This document shows positions 33,896-42,803 of a DNA stretch of 54,232 nucleotides, one piece after another. The notes beneath the pieces are model-generated. The model searched no databases and was not told the DNA's origin. It saw only the letters and a list, made by a program, of their open reading frames with translations. Source of the DNA: Rickettsiales bacterium. GTDB lineage: Bacteria; Pseudomonadota; Alphaproteobacteria; Rickettsiales; JABSSG01. Position 1 is the first letter of the stretch. Each line of letters opens with the position of its first letter. The stretch is taken from positions 1 through 54,232 of the forward strand of contig JABSSG010000016.1 of the NCBI GenBank assembly GCA_013214525.1, in the 5' to 3' direction. The position numbers were made by a program, and so were the translations under genes.

Positions 33896-34963
33896 ATGGC
33901 TAAGAAAAATACACCGACAACAGATATTACTCTAATTTATAACAATGTTCTTAATATTTTGAGAAATGCTAGAAATAACTCTTATCGTGCAATAAATGCA
34001 GGTATGGTAAAAGCTTACTGGGAAATTGGCAAGGCTATTGTTGAAGAAGAACAAAAAGGAAAAGAGCGTGCGGAGTATGGCACGTATTTAATGAAAAATT
34101 TATCAAAAAGGCTGATTAGGGATTTTGGAAAAGGTTTTAGCTTAGTTAATTTAAAATATATGAAGCAATTTTATATAGCTTTTTCAAAAGGTCACACACT
34201 GTGTGACCAATTGAGTTGGAGTCATTATCGATTGTTAATGAGAGTTGAGAATAAGAATGCAAGAGATTATTACTTAAACGAAGCAGTAACCCAAAACTGG
34301 AGTGTGCGAGCTTTAGAAAGACAAATCGGCACTCTTTATTATGAAAGAATTTTAACAAGTAAAAATGATCCAGATGTAAGAAAAGAAGCAGCAGAGAAAA
34401 CCAAACCTTTAGCCGAAAAACCTGAAGATTTTATCAAAAGCCCATATGTTCTCGAGTTCTTAGGAATGCCTCAAGATATGAAGCGTTTTGAACAAGATAT
34501 AGAACAAGGACTCATAGATAAATTGCAGGAATTTTTACTTGAGCTTGGTAAGGGCTTTTCTTTTGTAGCAAGACAAAAGAGAATAAGTTTTGACGGAGAT
34601 CATTTTTTCATAGATCTAACCTTTTACAATTATATTTTAAAATGCTTTGTGTTGATTGATTTGAAAATTGGTAAGTTAACACATCAAGATGTTGGTCAGA
34701 TGCAGATGTATGTTAATTACTACGATAGAGAGTTGCTTAATGAAGGAGATAACAAAACAATAGGTATAATTTTATGTGCTGATAAGAATGATTCGATAGT
34801 AAAATACACATTACCGAAGGGGACAAAAAATATTTTTGCATCTAAATATAAAACATACTTACCTACAGAAAAAGAGTTAATGCGAGAAATAGAACGTGAA
34901 AAAGAACTAATTGAACGAGAAAAAAGACTATCAGAAAATAATGAGCGAAAATCGCATGAATAA
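33896..34963 (+). CDS. DUF1016 / YhcG-type PD-(D/E)XK nuclease
   Basis: 355 aa. The N-terminal DUF1016 winged-helix domain (AYWEIGKAIVEEEQKGKERA; LSKRLIRDFGKGFSLVNLKY; LSWSHYRLL) is followed by a C-terminal nuclease domain: FSFVARQKRISFDGDHFFID, LTFYNYILKCFVLIDLK with the D...D-L-K core, and DVGQMQMYVNYYD. YhcG-family proteins are accessory nucleases common on mobile elements and have been implicated in defence. The gene interrupts the tra cluster between traG and traD. A degraded homologue lies at 41925-42033. Confidence 0.9.
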   Translation: MAKKNTPTTDITLIYNNVLNILRNARNNSYRAINAGMVKAYWEIGKAIVEEEQKGKERAEYGTYLMKNLSKRLIRDFGKGFSLVNLKYMKQFYIAFSKGHTLCDQLSWSHYRLLMRVENKNARDYYLNEAVTQNWSVRALERQIGTLYYERILTSKNDPDVRKEAAEKTKPLAEKPEDFIKSPYVLEFLGMPQDMKRFEQDIEQGLIDKLQEFLLELGKGFSFVARQKRISFDGDHFFIDLTFYNYILKCFVLIDLKIGKLTHQDVGQMQMYVNYYDRELLNEGDNKTIGIILCADKNDSIVKYTLPKGTKNIFASKYKTYLPTEKELMREIEREKELIEREKRLSENNERKSHE

Positions 34964-35531
34964 AGGAAAGTTTAAAAAAATCAGAAAACCGAAAACAATA
35001 ACTTTAGAGCCATCGTTTTGGGGTTCGTTCAAGCCATCATCTGGTGGTACAGGATTTGACATTACACGAATATTTGCGTTGATATTACTCTTGATATTGG
35101 GTGTTGTGATGTTCAGAGATAGAGAATTTTATAAAATTAGATACTTTAGGAATAACGAAGATTTATTTGGTTTAGATTTAATTACAAACAATAAGAAATT
35201 AAAAGATCCCAACAAAAAATATTTTGTAAAAAGACACATAAGTATAGAAGGAGAAATGTTTTTAAAGAAAAAATTTCCTATTGGTACTAATTATGAAGTA
35301 GCAATTGATTATCTAAAAAATTTACAAGTTAGTTGTTCTTCTATTCAAGCAACGCAAAAAGCTTCTTTTGTAGCGTGTCAATATACAAGTACTCGTTTAA
35401 GCTCTTTGTTTAATCTAGACTTAGAGGAACTATTTAAATCTCATCGGAAATTTTTGGTTTTGTTGAAAATGGGTAGAGATAATCAGCTTCAGGATATAAT
35501 TGTCGAGGTACATAAGAAAAAAAAGAAGTAA
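34941..35531 (+). CDS. Single-pass membrane protein before traD
   Basis: 196 aa from ATG 34941, overlapping the DUF1016 stop by 23 bp; ATG 34956 is an alternative. A basic N-terminus and FWGSFKPSSGGTGFD precede one transmembrane helix (ITRIFALILLLILGVVMF), then a ~130-residue soluble domain with two Cys and a Lys tail. Not recognised. Its place directly before traD makes it a candidate coupling-protein accessory, like the small membrane proteins next to traD in other T4SS loci. Confidence 0.6.
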   Translation: MSENRMNKGKFKKIRKPKTITLEPSFWGSFKPSSGGTGFDITRIFALILLLILGVVMFRDREFYKIRYFRNNEDLFGLDLITNNKKLKDPNKKYFVKRHISIEGEMFLKKKFPIGTNYEVAIDYLKNLQVSCSSIQATQKASFVACQYTSTRLSSLFNLDLEELFKSHRKFLVLLKMGRDNQLQDIIVEVHKKKKK

Positions 35532-35547
35532 CTAACTCGGTAAGGAA

Positions 35548-37554
35548 ATGAGTAATTTCATAAGAGGAAGTCAGGTCACATTACACCTAATTCGTATGTT
35601 TTGGCAAGCACTGAAGGTTTTGCTTGCGATGTCTATAATATGGATTACGGTTGCTTTTTGTTATGGTTTTTGGAAGCATACAACTTTAAATGACTGGCAT
35701 ATTTTTATAAAGAAATCGATAAATGGTGACATTACTAAAGTATTGAATCCTAATAAATTAATTGAGTTTAAAACACCACATGGCACAAAACTTAAAGTGA
35801 TGGCTCGTTTTTTTGAGGATAATTATTATGTGAAACATAGTTTGATACGAGTAAATAAGGGTTTTGAATTGGGGGTTACTATATCGCTTTTCGGCGTTGG
35901 AGTTATGACCATATTTGCAATTATTTTTTTCTGCTGGAGAGGTAAAACGCTTAAACGTAATAAAAACCTCAGAGGAAGTTTTTTGATTTCTATTCGACAG
36001 TTAAAGCGTAGCATAAGGAAGCATAATAAGAGATTTAAAGATTACAAACCTTGTGAAATTGTGGGCATACCATATGTGGGTCAGGGCAGTAAATATTCAT
36101 ATACGTCAGGAGAGCAGTCACATACTTTGCTTGTGGGGGCTACAGGATCAGGTAAGACTAAAATTATTAAAGACTTACTTATGGAGCTACATAAAAGAAA
36201 GCAAAAAGCGATCATTATTGATGTGAAGGGTGATTATATTAAGAATTTTTATTGTAAATCAGCAGGTGGAATCATTTTAAATCCTATGGATGAAAGGGGT
36301 GCTAATTGGAATATCTGGAAGGAGACAGATCCTTTAAAAGGATTTTTAACGATTGCAAAAGGGTTACTTCCTAAAGATTCAAAGCTTGACCCTGTATGGA
36401 ATCAAGCAGCAAGACTGGTGTTTGCTGAGATGGCAAAAATGTATTGGAATGCAGGGCTTTCTTTAAGTGAATTTGCAGATGTAATACTCAAAACGGATAT
36501 TAAAACATTAGAGAAGTTACTTGCAAATTCACCTGCAAATAAAACAATTAATACAGGTTTAGAAAAAGCGGCATTATCTGTACTTATGGTGCTTTCTAAT
36601 GATTTAACTCCTATGAAGTTATATAGAAGCAATAAAGATTGTTTTTCAATAACTGAATGGGTGCAAGATGCAAGTAAAGGGGGGTTCTTGTTTATAAGCT
36701 CACTTGCTGATGCAAAGGCAGATTTAAATCCTATCATTTCTGCTCAAGTATCAATTGCGGTGAATGCCATACGTTCACTGCGTGAGGATTCAAACACACC
36801 TAAGGTATGGTTTATTTTAGATGAATTATCAGATTTCTCAGATCCAATTAGTGGTTTGCAAGATGGTTTAACAATGGCTAGGTCTTCAGGTGGTTGCTTT
36901 GTGCTTGGGACTCAGGATATGAGTAGTTTAGATAAAATTTATAGTCACCAATCGGTTAAGACTATTGCTAATAACTGCAAAACAAAGTTATTTTTGTCAG
37001 TTGATTCTGATGCTGCTGAATGGTGTTCTAGAACTTTAGGTGAAGGCGAAGTAGAAGAATGGCATGAAGGGCTACAATATGGAGCAAATACCATCAGAGA
37101 TGGTGTAAGTGTAAACCGCAGTAAGACTATGAGAAGGGCTGTGCTTGCTGGTGAATTTACAAATTTAAAAACAGGAGAAGGATATATTAAGATGTCAGGA
37201 TTTAATCCTGCTCATTTTAAATCAGGTCGGTTTAGCTGGTTTGCAAATATAGCTAAACCATTTGTTGAAAACAAAGCTTTAGTTGAGGTGCTTACAAAAG
37301 AAATAAAAGAAAGTCAAAAGCGGAGAAGGGCAATAGAAAACAAGCTTAATTTATTGAATGCTGGAGGAGATCTTGATAAGGATTTTTCGTTATTTGAAGC
37401 ATCATTCAAGAAGAAAGGCAATCAACTTAAATCAGATAGAAAAATTAAAGAGATACAAGAATCTGCAAAGCTTGGATTAAAAATAAAACCCCAAACAGCA
37501 ATTCAACTTAAACAGCAAGAATCTTGTTTAGATATGGGGAGTAGATGGGAATGA
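35548..37554 (+). CDS. traD: TraD, type IV coupling protein
   Basis: 668 aa. Two N-terminal membrane helices (~15-42 and ~108-130) anchor a RecA-like ATPase: Walker A GATGSGKTK at ~198-206, AIIIDVKGDY, and Walker B WFILDELSDF. GLQDGLTMARSSGGCFVLGT matches the VirD4/TraD all-alpha and motor core. It links the relaxase-DNA complex to the channel. TraD belongs with the relaxase two genes downstream, forming a traD-RHH-traI group separated from the channel genes by the DUF1016 insertion. Confidence 0.94.
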   Translation: MSNFIRGSQVTLHLIRMFWQALKVLLAMSIIWITVAFCYGFWKHTTLNDWHIFIKKSINGDITKVLNPNKLIEFKTPHGTKLKVMARFFEDNYYVKHSLIRVNKGFELGVTISLFGVGVMTIFAIIFFCWRGKTLKRNKNLRGSFLISIRQLKRSIRKHNKRFKDYKPCEIVGIPYVGQGSKYSYTSGEQSHTLLVGATGSGKTKIIKDLLMELHKRKQKAIIIDVKGDYIKNFYCKSAGGIILNPMDERGANWNIWKETDPLKGFLTIAKGLLPKDSKLDPVWNQAARLVFAEMAKMYWNAGLSLSEFADVILKTDIKTLEKLLANSPANKTINTGLEKAALSVLMVLSNDLTPMKLYRSNKDCFSITEWVQDASKGGFLFISSLADAKADLNPIISAQVSIAVNAIRSLREDSNTPKVWFILDELSDFSDPISGLQDGLTMARSSGGCFVLGTQDMSSLDKIYSHQSVKTIANNCKTKLFLSVDSDAAEWCSRTLGEGEVEEWHEGLQYGANTIRDGVSVNRSKTMRRAVLAGEFTNLKTGEGYIKMSGFNPAHFKSGRFSWFANIAKPFVENKALVEVLTKEIKESQKRRRAIENKLNLLNAGGDLDKDFSLFEASFKKKGNQLKSDRKIKEIQESAKLGLKIKPQTAIQLKQQESCLDMGSRWE

Positions 37555-37579
37555 TTTTTTAATCAATAATGAGGTAAGT

Positions 37580-37885
37580 ATGAAAAAAGATAAAATAACA
37601 TCAATTCGGTTAAATACTAAAGAATTTGATTATTTAGTGGAGCGTGCTACTAAAAACGGCTTAACGTTGGGTGAATATATACGCTTGAGAGTATTTGAAG
37701 ATCTTGCACAGTCAGAGACAAACATTGAATTAGAACACAAGAGAGATATGACAGCGTTTACAGCTTATAGCTTCTTTTTATTAAAGGCTTTAGCTCAAAA
37801 GCACCTCAAGCCAGAGGAGATAGATAATGCTAAGAATAAAATGCTACATGCATTAGAAGATTATAAAATGAATGCTAGAAAATAA
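37580..37885 (+). CDS. RHH-like relaxosome accessory protein (MobC/TraY-like role)
   Basis: 101 aa. KKDKITSIRLNTKEFDYLVE, then ATKNGLTLGEYIRLRVF is the ribbon-helix-helix pattern of small DNA-binding proteins that act with relaxases. The rest is helical. It lies between traD and the relaxase, only 2 bp before the relaxase start, and is preceded by GAGGTAAGT. Binding at oriT is inferred from this context. Confidence 0.7.
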   Translation: MKKDKITSIRLNTKEFDYLVERATKNGLTLGEYIRLRVFEDLAQSETNIELEHKRDMTAFTAYSFFLLKALAQKHLKPEEIDNAKNKMLHALEDYKMNARK

Positions 37886-37887
37886 AA

Positions 37888-40800
37888 ATGTTATCACTTC
37901 ATACAATTAAGAGTGCTAAAGATGCAGCTCACTATTATGAAAAGGATGACTACTATACAAAAAATGATCCTGAACATAAGAAATACAGTGAATGGTATGG
38001 CAAGGGAGCAAAGGCTTTAGAGCTATCAGGTCAGGTAGATAAGGATGAATTTGTAAAATTACTTGAAGGTAAATTGCCTGATGGCAAGAGGCTTGGACGT
38101 AGAGAAGGTGAGCAGATCATACATGCATGTGGAATTGATCTAACATTTTCTGCTCCAAAGAGTGTGTCTATATTAAGTGAATTGAAAAAAGATAAAAAGA
38201 TAGGCGAGATACATGATAAAGCAGTTAGCAAAGTAATAGATTATATTGAAAAAGCAGGTTTAGTTAAAATAAGAAATAAAGTTGATGGTAAAATAGTAAG
38301 GGAAGCAGTGCATAATCTTGCAGTATCTTTTTTCAGACATAATACTTCAAGATCAGGAGATCCACATAAGCATATTCATGTTGTGGTTCAAAATATGGCT
38401 ATGAATGCTAAAGGTGAGTGGCGATCGGTAGATTTTAAAGAGATTTTTGAAAATAAAATGTTGTTAGGTTTGATGTATAGAGTAGAGCTTGCATATGGTT
38501 TAAGTAAAGCAGGTTATACAATTCATCAAAAAGAAAAGGGTATGTTTGAGGTAGCAGGCGTACCTCAAGAGCTTATTGATTTGTTTAGTAAGAGATCAAG
38601 AGATATCAAAGAAGCGTTAAAAGAATATGATTTTAAAAATGCCAAAACAAAAGCTTTACTTGCTAAAGTAACAAGGGAAAGCAAGAAGCAAATTGATAGA
38701 CATGAGTTTTTTAAATGGTGGGAAGAGCAATGTCAGGAGAAAAAAGCTGAGTTTTTAAAAGAGACCTTAGAGGGTTTGAAAGAATTAGGGCGTATAGATC
38801 AGTCAAAATTAGATAAAGTAAATCAGAATAAAGGAGGTGTATTTGATTATTTAGGTGAGAGATGGAAAGAGTTTTGTTCTATATTTGAATCTAATCCAGA
38901 TAAATCAGTTGAGAGAGTCAAAGAAGATACAAAAAGTGAAATACCACCAGCAGAGCAAGCATTACTTTGGGCTACTAAACATTTAACAGAAAGAAGTGCT
39001 GTGTTTACCGATAAAGACTTAATGCTTAATGCTTTTGAGTCAGGACTTAGCAAGCTAGATATTGAGCAGGTTTTAAGTGCTAAGGAAAAATTTATAGCAA
39101 ATGGGGCATTACTTAAAAGTAAACATGGAGTAGATGAATCTTCTGTTTTGATATCTGATTTAAAGAAAAATAATATAGATAAAAGATGGAAAGCCACCTT
39201 AAAAGATTCTTCAAAAAGATGGGGAGAAAAGAAATATATTAGTTGGTTCTCAAAGTTAAAATTTGAAGAAGCAAAAAATAAAATACTTTATTTGAAAGCT
39301 CCAAGTGAATTTATCAAAAGTGAGATAGAAAAGCATTACTTGAAAGGATTAAAAAAAATTACGAAAAAACATTTTAAAGATTTAAGTGAAATCAGAATAT
39401 TATCTCCTAATGAAACTTTAAGAAATGTTAGAGCTAAAGAGAAACAAGAAAATTTAATCAGCAAAGAAGTAGAAAACAAATTTTCAAAATGGCGAAAGAA
39501 ATTAACTGCTTCAGAGAGAAATAAAATTAATCCTTATGAAAGATTATTAGATAAAAAATTATCAAAAGGAATATTAAAAGCTTATTTTAAGAATGAAATT
39601 CTAATACCGCAACTTATAAAACAAGGTAAGATAAAGCCCTTAGCAATAACAAAAAACAAAAAGTTATCCAAGTCTATTCCTGATAATACACAGCACATAG
39701 ACCCTGTTAAAACATTTGAAAATACATACACCACAAAAGAGGCACTTACACAAGAAAAAGAAACTATAGCTTTAATGAAAAGTGGTTTTAAAACTCAAAA
39801 ACCAATCTATACAAAAAAGCAACTCCAAAAACATCTGAAAAAAACCACCTTAAATAAAGGTCAAAGAGATGCAGTATCATTAATACTGAATACAAAAGAT
39901 AGAATTGTTGGAATTCAAGGGCATGCAGGAACAGGTAAAACTTTCATGCTCAAAGAAGCAAGAAAACTACTTACAAGGAAGAAATATAAATGTATAGGTC
40001 TTGCTACAAGCAGTCGTGCAGCATCTGTTTTGCAAAAAGACACTAGAATAAAATCACAAACAATTCATAGCTTTCTGTGTAATTATCAGGATTTGTTGTT
40101 AGGACAAAAATCTACGCTTGAATGGAAGGAACAGAACCAATCTGCTTTAAAGAATACAATTTTATTATTAGATGAAGCAGGACAAGCTCCAACTAATCAA
40201 GTTAATGGATTGTTTAAAATTGCAAAAGAATTAAATATTAGAGTAGTGCCAATAGGAGATCGCAAACAGTTAGGAGCAGTGGAAGCAGGTAAGCCTGTCA
40301 CACAACTTCAAAAATCAGGAATGAAAACAGCGATTATGGATAAAGTAGTACGCCAAACAAATAACACTCTAAAAGATGCGGTATATAGTACGATAGAAGC
40401 AGTTGATAGAAAAGATACTCACTATATAAAAAAGGCAATTGAAAAAATAGGGAATAATGTTCACGAAGTAAAAATAGAAAAACAAGGCGATAGAGAACCA
40501 AGCAAAGAAGAGATATTACAAGGCTTAATTAAAGAGGGAGCAGATAAATGGCTATCACTTTCAAAGAAAATCAGAAAAGAAACATTAATTGTAACACCAA
40601 GCCATGATATCAGAAGTGCTACAAATGATATTATAGTAAAATGTTTATGTAGCGAAGGAGTAATCAAGGGACATAGGGAAGATTTTAATACATTGAGATC
40701 AACAAATTTAACAGAAGCAGAGCAAACAAAAGCCTATAAATATAAAATAGGAGATCAGGTATTGTTCTTTAGAAATTATAAATCCTTAGGAGTCAAAAAA

Positions 40801-41562
40801 GGTGAGTATTATACAGTTGAGCAAACTAATCAACATAATAAAGTACAGTTAAGATCTGTAACAAACGATGATTTTATTTGTTGGTTTAATCCAAGCAAAG
40901 TTAGAAAAGGAGCATTAGAGGTCTTTGAGAATGATTGGAATATTGGACTACAAAAGGGAGCATTAATTCGTTGGACAAAAAACAGTGCAATACATAGTGA
41001 AATTAAAAACTCTGAATCAGCACAAATACTAGATGTTACAAACAAGCACATAAAATTAAAATTGCACAGTGGTAAAATAAAAATATTTTGCAAAAACGAT
41101 GATGTATTTAAACATATGTCATTTGCATATTGCTCAACTGTACATGCTGCACAAGGTACAACTTCTAAATATGTAATAGGTGTTATCCAATCAGATCACA
41201 AGCATTTAACTAATCAGAGATTATTCTATGTTGAAATATCTAGAGGCAAAGAAAAAGCATTTTTAATTACTGATAGTCTAGAAAAACTTCTAACAAATTT
41301 AAGCCAAATAACAGGAGCAAAATTATCGTCACTGGAGCATCAAAATAAATTGCCACTAGATAAAAGCGGTGGTTCATTTGCCTATTTAACAAACAACTCT
41401 GCTCTCAATTCAAACTGGAGTAGAGTAATGCAGGATGTCATAAAAAAATATGGAGAAATAACTTATCTTTCTTGGTTCTCAAAACTTGAGTTTGCATCAA
41501 GGCAAAAAGATACAGTTAATTTGCAAACACAATCAGCTTTAGTAAAAGAGTTCTTAGAATGA
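37888..41562 (+). CDS. traI: MobF relaxase-helicase (TraI/TraA-type), prematurely terminated
   Basis: 1224 aa. Residues ~1-300 are a TrwC-type relaxase: tyrosine pairs Y16-Y17 and Y22-Y23, with the same layout as F TraI, and a three-His metal site in DPHKHIHVVVQ (~157-167). Residues ~431-600 are a DnaA_N-containing module shared with Rep. Residues ~655-1130 are a RecD2-like SF1 helicase with Walker A GHAGTGKT (~677-684), LLLDEAGQAP and a C-terminal YCSTVHAAQGTTSKYV motif. A second DnaA_N-like unit begins at ~1175 and is cut by TGA at 41560. The same frame continues for 54 codons to TAA at 41727 and completes that unit. Relaxase and helicase domains are intact, so function may survive. Confidence 0.9.
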   Translation: MLSLHTIKSAKDAAHYYEKDDYYTKNDPEHKKYSEWYGKGAKALELSGQVDKDEFVKLLEGKLPDGKRLGRREGEQIIHACGIDLTFSAPKSVSILSELKKDKKIGEIHDKAVSKVIDYIEKAGLVKIRNKVDGKIVREAVHNLAVSFFRHNTSRSGDPHKHIHVVVQNMAMNAKGEWRSVDFKEIFENKMLLGLMYRVELAYGLSKAGYTIHQKEKGMFEVAGVPQELIDLFSKRSRDIKEALKEYDFKNAKTKALLAKVTRESKKQIDRHEFFKWWEEQCQEKKAEFLKETLEGLKELGRIDQSKLDKVNQNKGGVFDYLGERWKEFCSIFESNPDKSVERVKEDTKSEIPPAEQALLWATKHLTERSAVFTDKDLMLNAFESGLSKLDIEQVLSAKEKFIANGALLKSKHGVDESSVLISDLKKNNIDKRWKATLKDSSKRWGEKKYISWFSKLKFEEAKNKILYLKAPSEFIKSEIEKHYLKGLKKITKKHFKDLSEIRILSPNETLRNVRAKEKQENLISKEVENKFSKWRKKLTASERNKINPYERLLDKKLSKGILKAYFKNEILIPQLIKQGKIKPLAITKNKKLSKSIPDNTQHIDPVKTFENTYTTKEALTQEKETIALMKSGFKTQKPIYTKKQLQKHLKKTTLNKGQRDAVSLILNTKDRIVGIQGHAGTGKTFMLKEARKLLTRKKYKCIGLATSSRAASVLQKDTRIKSQTIHSFLCNYQDLLLGQKSTLEWKEQNQSALKNTILLLDEAGQAPTNQVNGLFKIAKELNIRVVPIGDRKQLGAVEAGKPVTQLQKSGMKTAIMDKVVRQTNNTLKDAVYSTIEAVDRKDTHYIKKAIEKIGNNVHEVKIEKQGDREPSKEEILQGLIKEGADKWLSLSKKIRKETLIVTPSHDIRSATNDIIVKCLCSEGVIKGHREDFNTLRSTNLTEAEQTKAYKYKIGDQVLFFRNYKSLGVKKGEYYTVEQTNQHNKVQLRSVTNDDFICWFNPSKVRKGALEVFENDWNIGLQKGALIRWTKNSAIHSEIKNSESAQILDVTNKHIKLKLHSGKIKIFCKNDDVFKHMSFAYCSTVHAAQGTTSKYVIGVIQSDHKHLTNQRLFYVEISRGKEKAFLITDSLEKLLTNLSQITGAKLSSLEHQNKLPLDKSGGSFAYLTNNSALNSNWSRVMQDVIKKYGEITYLSWFSKLEFASRQKDTVNLQTQSALVKEFLE

Positions 41563-41727
41563 CCTCACAGCAAAGAATTCAAAAACATAGTGACTAAACA
41601 TTTTAAAGGTACAGAGCGTGTAAATGTAATGCTAGAGAAAGAATCAACAGCGATAGATAAAAGCATGTCTCAAAAAACAAATACTTTACAAAAAGAACCA
41701 GAAAATAAAATGGGGTTAACAATATAA
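41563..41727 (+). pseudogene. traI: Detached 3' end of traI after the in-frame TGA
   Basis: In the traI frame, reading past TGA gives SKEFKNIVTKHFKGTERVNV and a Lys/Gln-rich tail ending at TAA 41725-41727. SKEFKNIVTKHFK parallels KGLKKITKKHFKDLSEI of the first DnaA_N-like unit in the same protein, so the sequence was once translated as part of TraI. This points to a single nonsense substitution rather than a natural end. Confidence 0.7.
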
Positions 41728-41750
41728 CCAATATTTGGATCTATAAAGAT

Positions 41751-42033
41751 ATGACTCTACAGGAAATAATTCAAAAGATAAAAACACATGCAGAAAGCCT
41801 TTCGATTGATCTAGATGACAAGGCAATAGGAGATCAAGAAGCTAAGGATTTAGGAGTTGCTATCAAATCTTAAAACTCGTTTAAGAAAAGAGGAAAGTAA
41901 GGTAGTCACAAATTGTGACCAACTGAAAATGAAAGCTATAATATTAGCAGAATTAACTGCTAAATTTGGCAAAGGTTATAATGCAGTAAAAAACAAAGCA
42001 ATTGTCGCTACAGTATCGCAACAATTATCGTAG
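41751..42033 (+). pseudogene. Frameshifted relic with a DUF1016-like end
   Basis: The ATG at 41751 opens a 40-codon frame (EIIQKIKTHAESLSIDLDD ...) that stops at 41871-41873. One base earlier in phase, the next frame continues smoothly with LKTRLRKEESKVV to TAG 42031-42033, passing through AELTAKFGKGYNAVKN and IVATVSQQLS, which resemble the DUF1016 N-terminal domain (cf. FGKGFSLVNL and QLSWSH at 34125-34215). It looks like a fusion of a traI-adjacent gene and a DUF1016 fragment, both dead. Confidence 0.5.
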
Positions 42034-42134
42034 TTGCATAATGTCAAAAATAACTGATGTAACCTACACATGTAGAATTTCTTGATATTTGCTAAATTGC
42101 ATTTATAAATTATGCAGTACTGGTTAGTTAAATC

Positions 42135-42251
42135 ATGGTATTTATGAAAACTAAAGAGTTAAAAGAAACCACAATTAATAAAATCCTTGAAAAAGATGAC
42201 TTTGAATTAGGGTTAGATTTTCTATCAAAAAATTTAAATACAAATGACTGA
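42135..42251 (+). CDS. Small open reading frame, 38 aa
   Basis: MVFMKTKELKETTINKILEK then an acidic end. Helical, with no recognised family. It ends 6 bp before the next gene, which suggests coupling, but it has no clear ribosome binding site, and lengths like this occur by chance. Confidence 0.3.
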   Translation: MVFMKTKELKETTINKILEKDDFELGLDFLSKNLNTND

Positions 42252-42257
42252 ATAAAA

Positions 42258-42782
42258 ATGACACGATCCATTAAAAAAGACAACATAAGTGAAGAAATTG
42301 AATTTTTAGATTATAGAATAAAAAGATTTGAAAGCCAGTACCGCATATTAGTTGAATATGTAAAAAGCGATGATAAAGTACTTGAAATTGGTATTTTAAA
42401 ACGAATAATGCCATTTTTAAGATATGCGGTTCAAAACAACTCTTGTGCTAAAAAACAACTTAATGAATGGCAAAAAGAAACATTAGATGATATGCAAAAA
42501 AGTTTATTGGATGAATATGCCAAAAAACTTTTGCAGGCAACCACTGTAAGTAAAAAATTATTAGAGCTATGTAAAAAGTTACAAAAAACTGCTATAACAA
42601 AAAGACCTCTTCCTGAAGAAGATATAAGATTATGCTTGGGATTCTGGTTTCCTCCCAATGCATTGCCATCAGTAGATCAGGATACTTTGCATGCTATTTA
42701 CATATATATATCAGCTGTGATAATTTTTGGGTTTGAAGAAGTAGCAGAGGTAATGGAATTAGTAAAAGAAAGTACTCATTAA
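42258..42782 (+). CDS. Hypothetical helical protein, 174 aa
   Basis: Not recognised. The N-terminal ~115 residues are charged and helical, probably coiled coil (EEIEFLDYRIKRFESQYRIL; LLDEYAKKLLQATTVSKKLL). The C-terminal part is more hydrophobic, with LCLGFWFPPNALPSVDQDTL and an IYIYISAVIIFGFEEVAE segment that may be a buried or membrane helix. It lies in the same direction, 21 bp before the second Rpn gene, so it could be its partner; this is position only. Confidence 0.5.
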   Translation: MTRSIKKDNISEEIEFLDYRIKRFESQYRILVEYVKSDDKVLEIGILKRIMPFLRYAVQNNSCAKKQLNEWQKETLDDMQKSLLDEYAKKLLQATTVSKKLLELCKKLQKTAITKRPLPEEDIRLCLGFWFPPNALPSVDQDTLHAIYIYISAVIIFGFEEVAEVMELVKESTH

Positions 42783-42803
42783 TGCAAAAAATATGCACAT
42801 AAG

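Noticed and set aside
41560..41562. TGA read as tryptophan (alternative genetic code)
   Set aside because: Other genes, such as rep and the usher, end at TGA where expected, and long genes such as traC and traG have no internal TGA. A single nonsense mutation explains the case.
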